The position numbers and the translations under genes were made by a program. Under the pieces are notes generated by a model. The model worked only from the letters and a program-made list of their open reading frames with translations, ran no database searches and was not told the DNA's origin. This document shows positions 5,348 to 5,367 of a stretch of 5,367 bases of DNA, piece after piece; position 1 is the stretch's first letter, and every line of letters starts with the position of its first letter. The DNA comes from an uncultured Bacteroidota bacterium (lineage in GTDB: Bacteria > Bacteroidota > Bacteroidia > Bacteroidales > SZUA-534), in the NCBI GenBank assembly GCA_937885735.1, contig CALABN010000141.1, forward strand, positions 1 through 5,367, given 5' to 3'.

Positions 5348-5367
5348 TAGTTTAACGCAGTTTTTTC

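Overview
The window is about 5.4 kb with every recognised gene on the minus strand. It appears to come from two unrelated bacterial lineages. From about 1 to 3.9 kb the content fits a Bacteroidales genome: the start of a Bacteroidetes-type sufB, a DUF4837 lipoprotein (a family I know only from Bacteroidetes), a TAnnTTTG-type promoter, few Shine-Dalgarno sites, and the 3' (C-terminal) part of a Bacteroidetes-type lepA. From about 4.0 kb to the right end it fits a clostridial/Oscillospirales-like Firmicute: a GC-richer, clostridial-type lepA N-terminal half with a perfect GGAGG ribosome binding site, and an upstream XRE regulator driven by a canonical TTTACA-N17-TATAAT promoter.

Layout in plus-strand order, with transcription running right to left: sufB N-terminal part, running off the left edge (1-426); a RelE-type toxin (448-768) and its Phd/YefM antitoxin (768-1088), preceded by a perfect 30-bp palindrome overlapping a promoter; a DUF4837 lipoprotein (1238-2230); a HEPN protein (2346-2753) and MNT nucleotidyltransferase (2750-3082) coupled by an ATGA overlap; lepA/EF-4 (3168-4973); an XRE-family regulator (4970-5284), also coupled to lepA by an ATGA overlap; and a promoter at the right edge. 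The only non-coding stretches are short (at most about 150 bp), and no tRNA, rRNA, IS element or CRISPR array was seen.

Two small two-gene modules flank the lipoprotein gene. One is a RelE/Phd toxin-antitoxin pair that ends 21 bp before sufB. The other is an MNT/HEPN pair directly downstream of lepA. The RelE toxin keeps the full set of catalytic positions known from E. coli RelE, and the palindrome is a strong candidate for the autoregulatory operator. The toxin-antitoxin pair is visibly AT-richer than its neighbours, consistent with acquisition.

The most striking signal is inside lepA. The reading frame is intact at 601 codons, but lineage signature and base composition change across a strongly conserved stretch at about 3896-4016. 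A metagenomic assembly chimera joined in a conserved gene is the most economical explanation. A real inter-phylum recombination is possible and would be remarkable. Until this is settled, the right-hand 1.4 kb and the left-hand 3.9 kb should not be assumed to belong to one genome.
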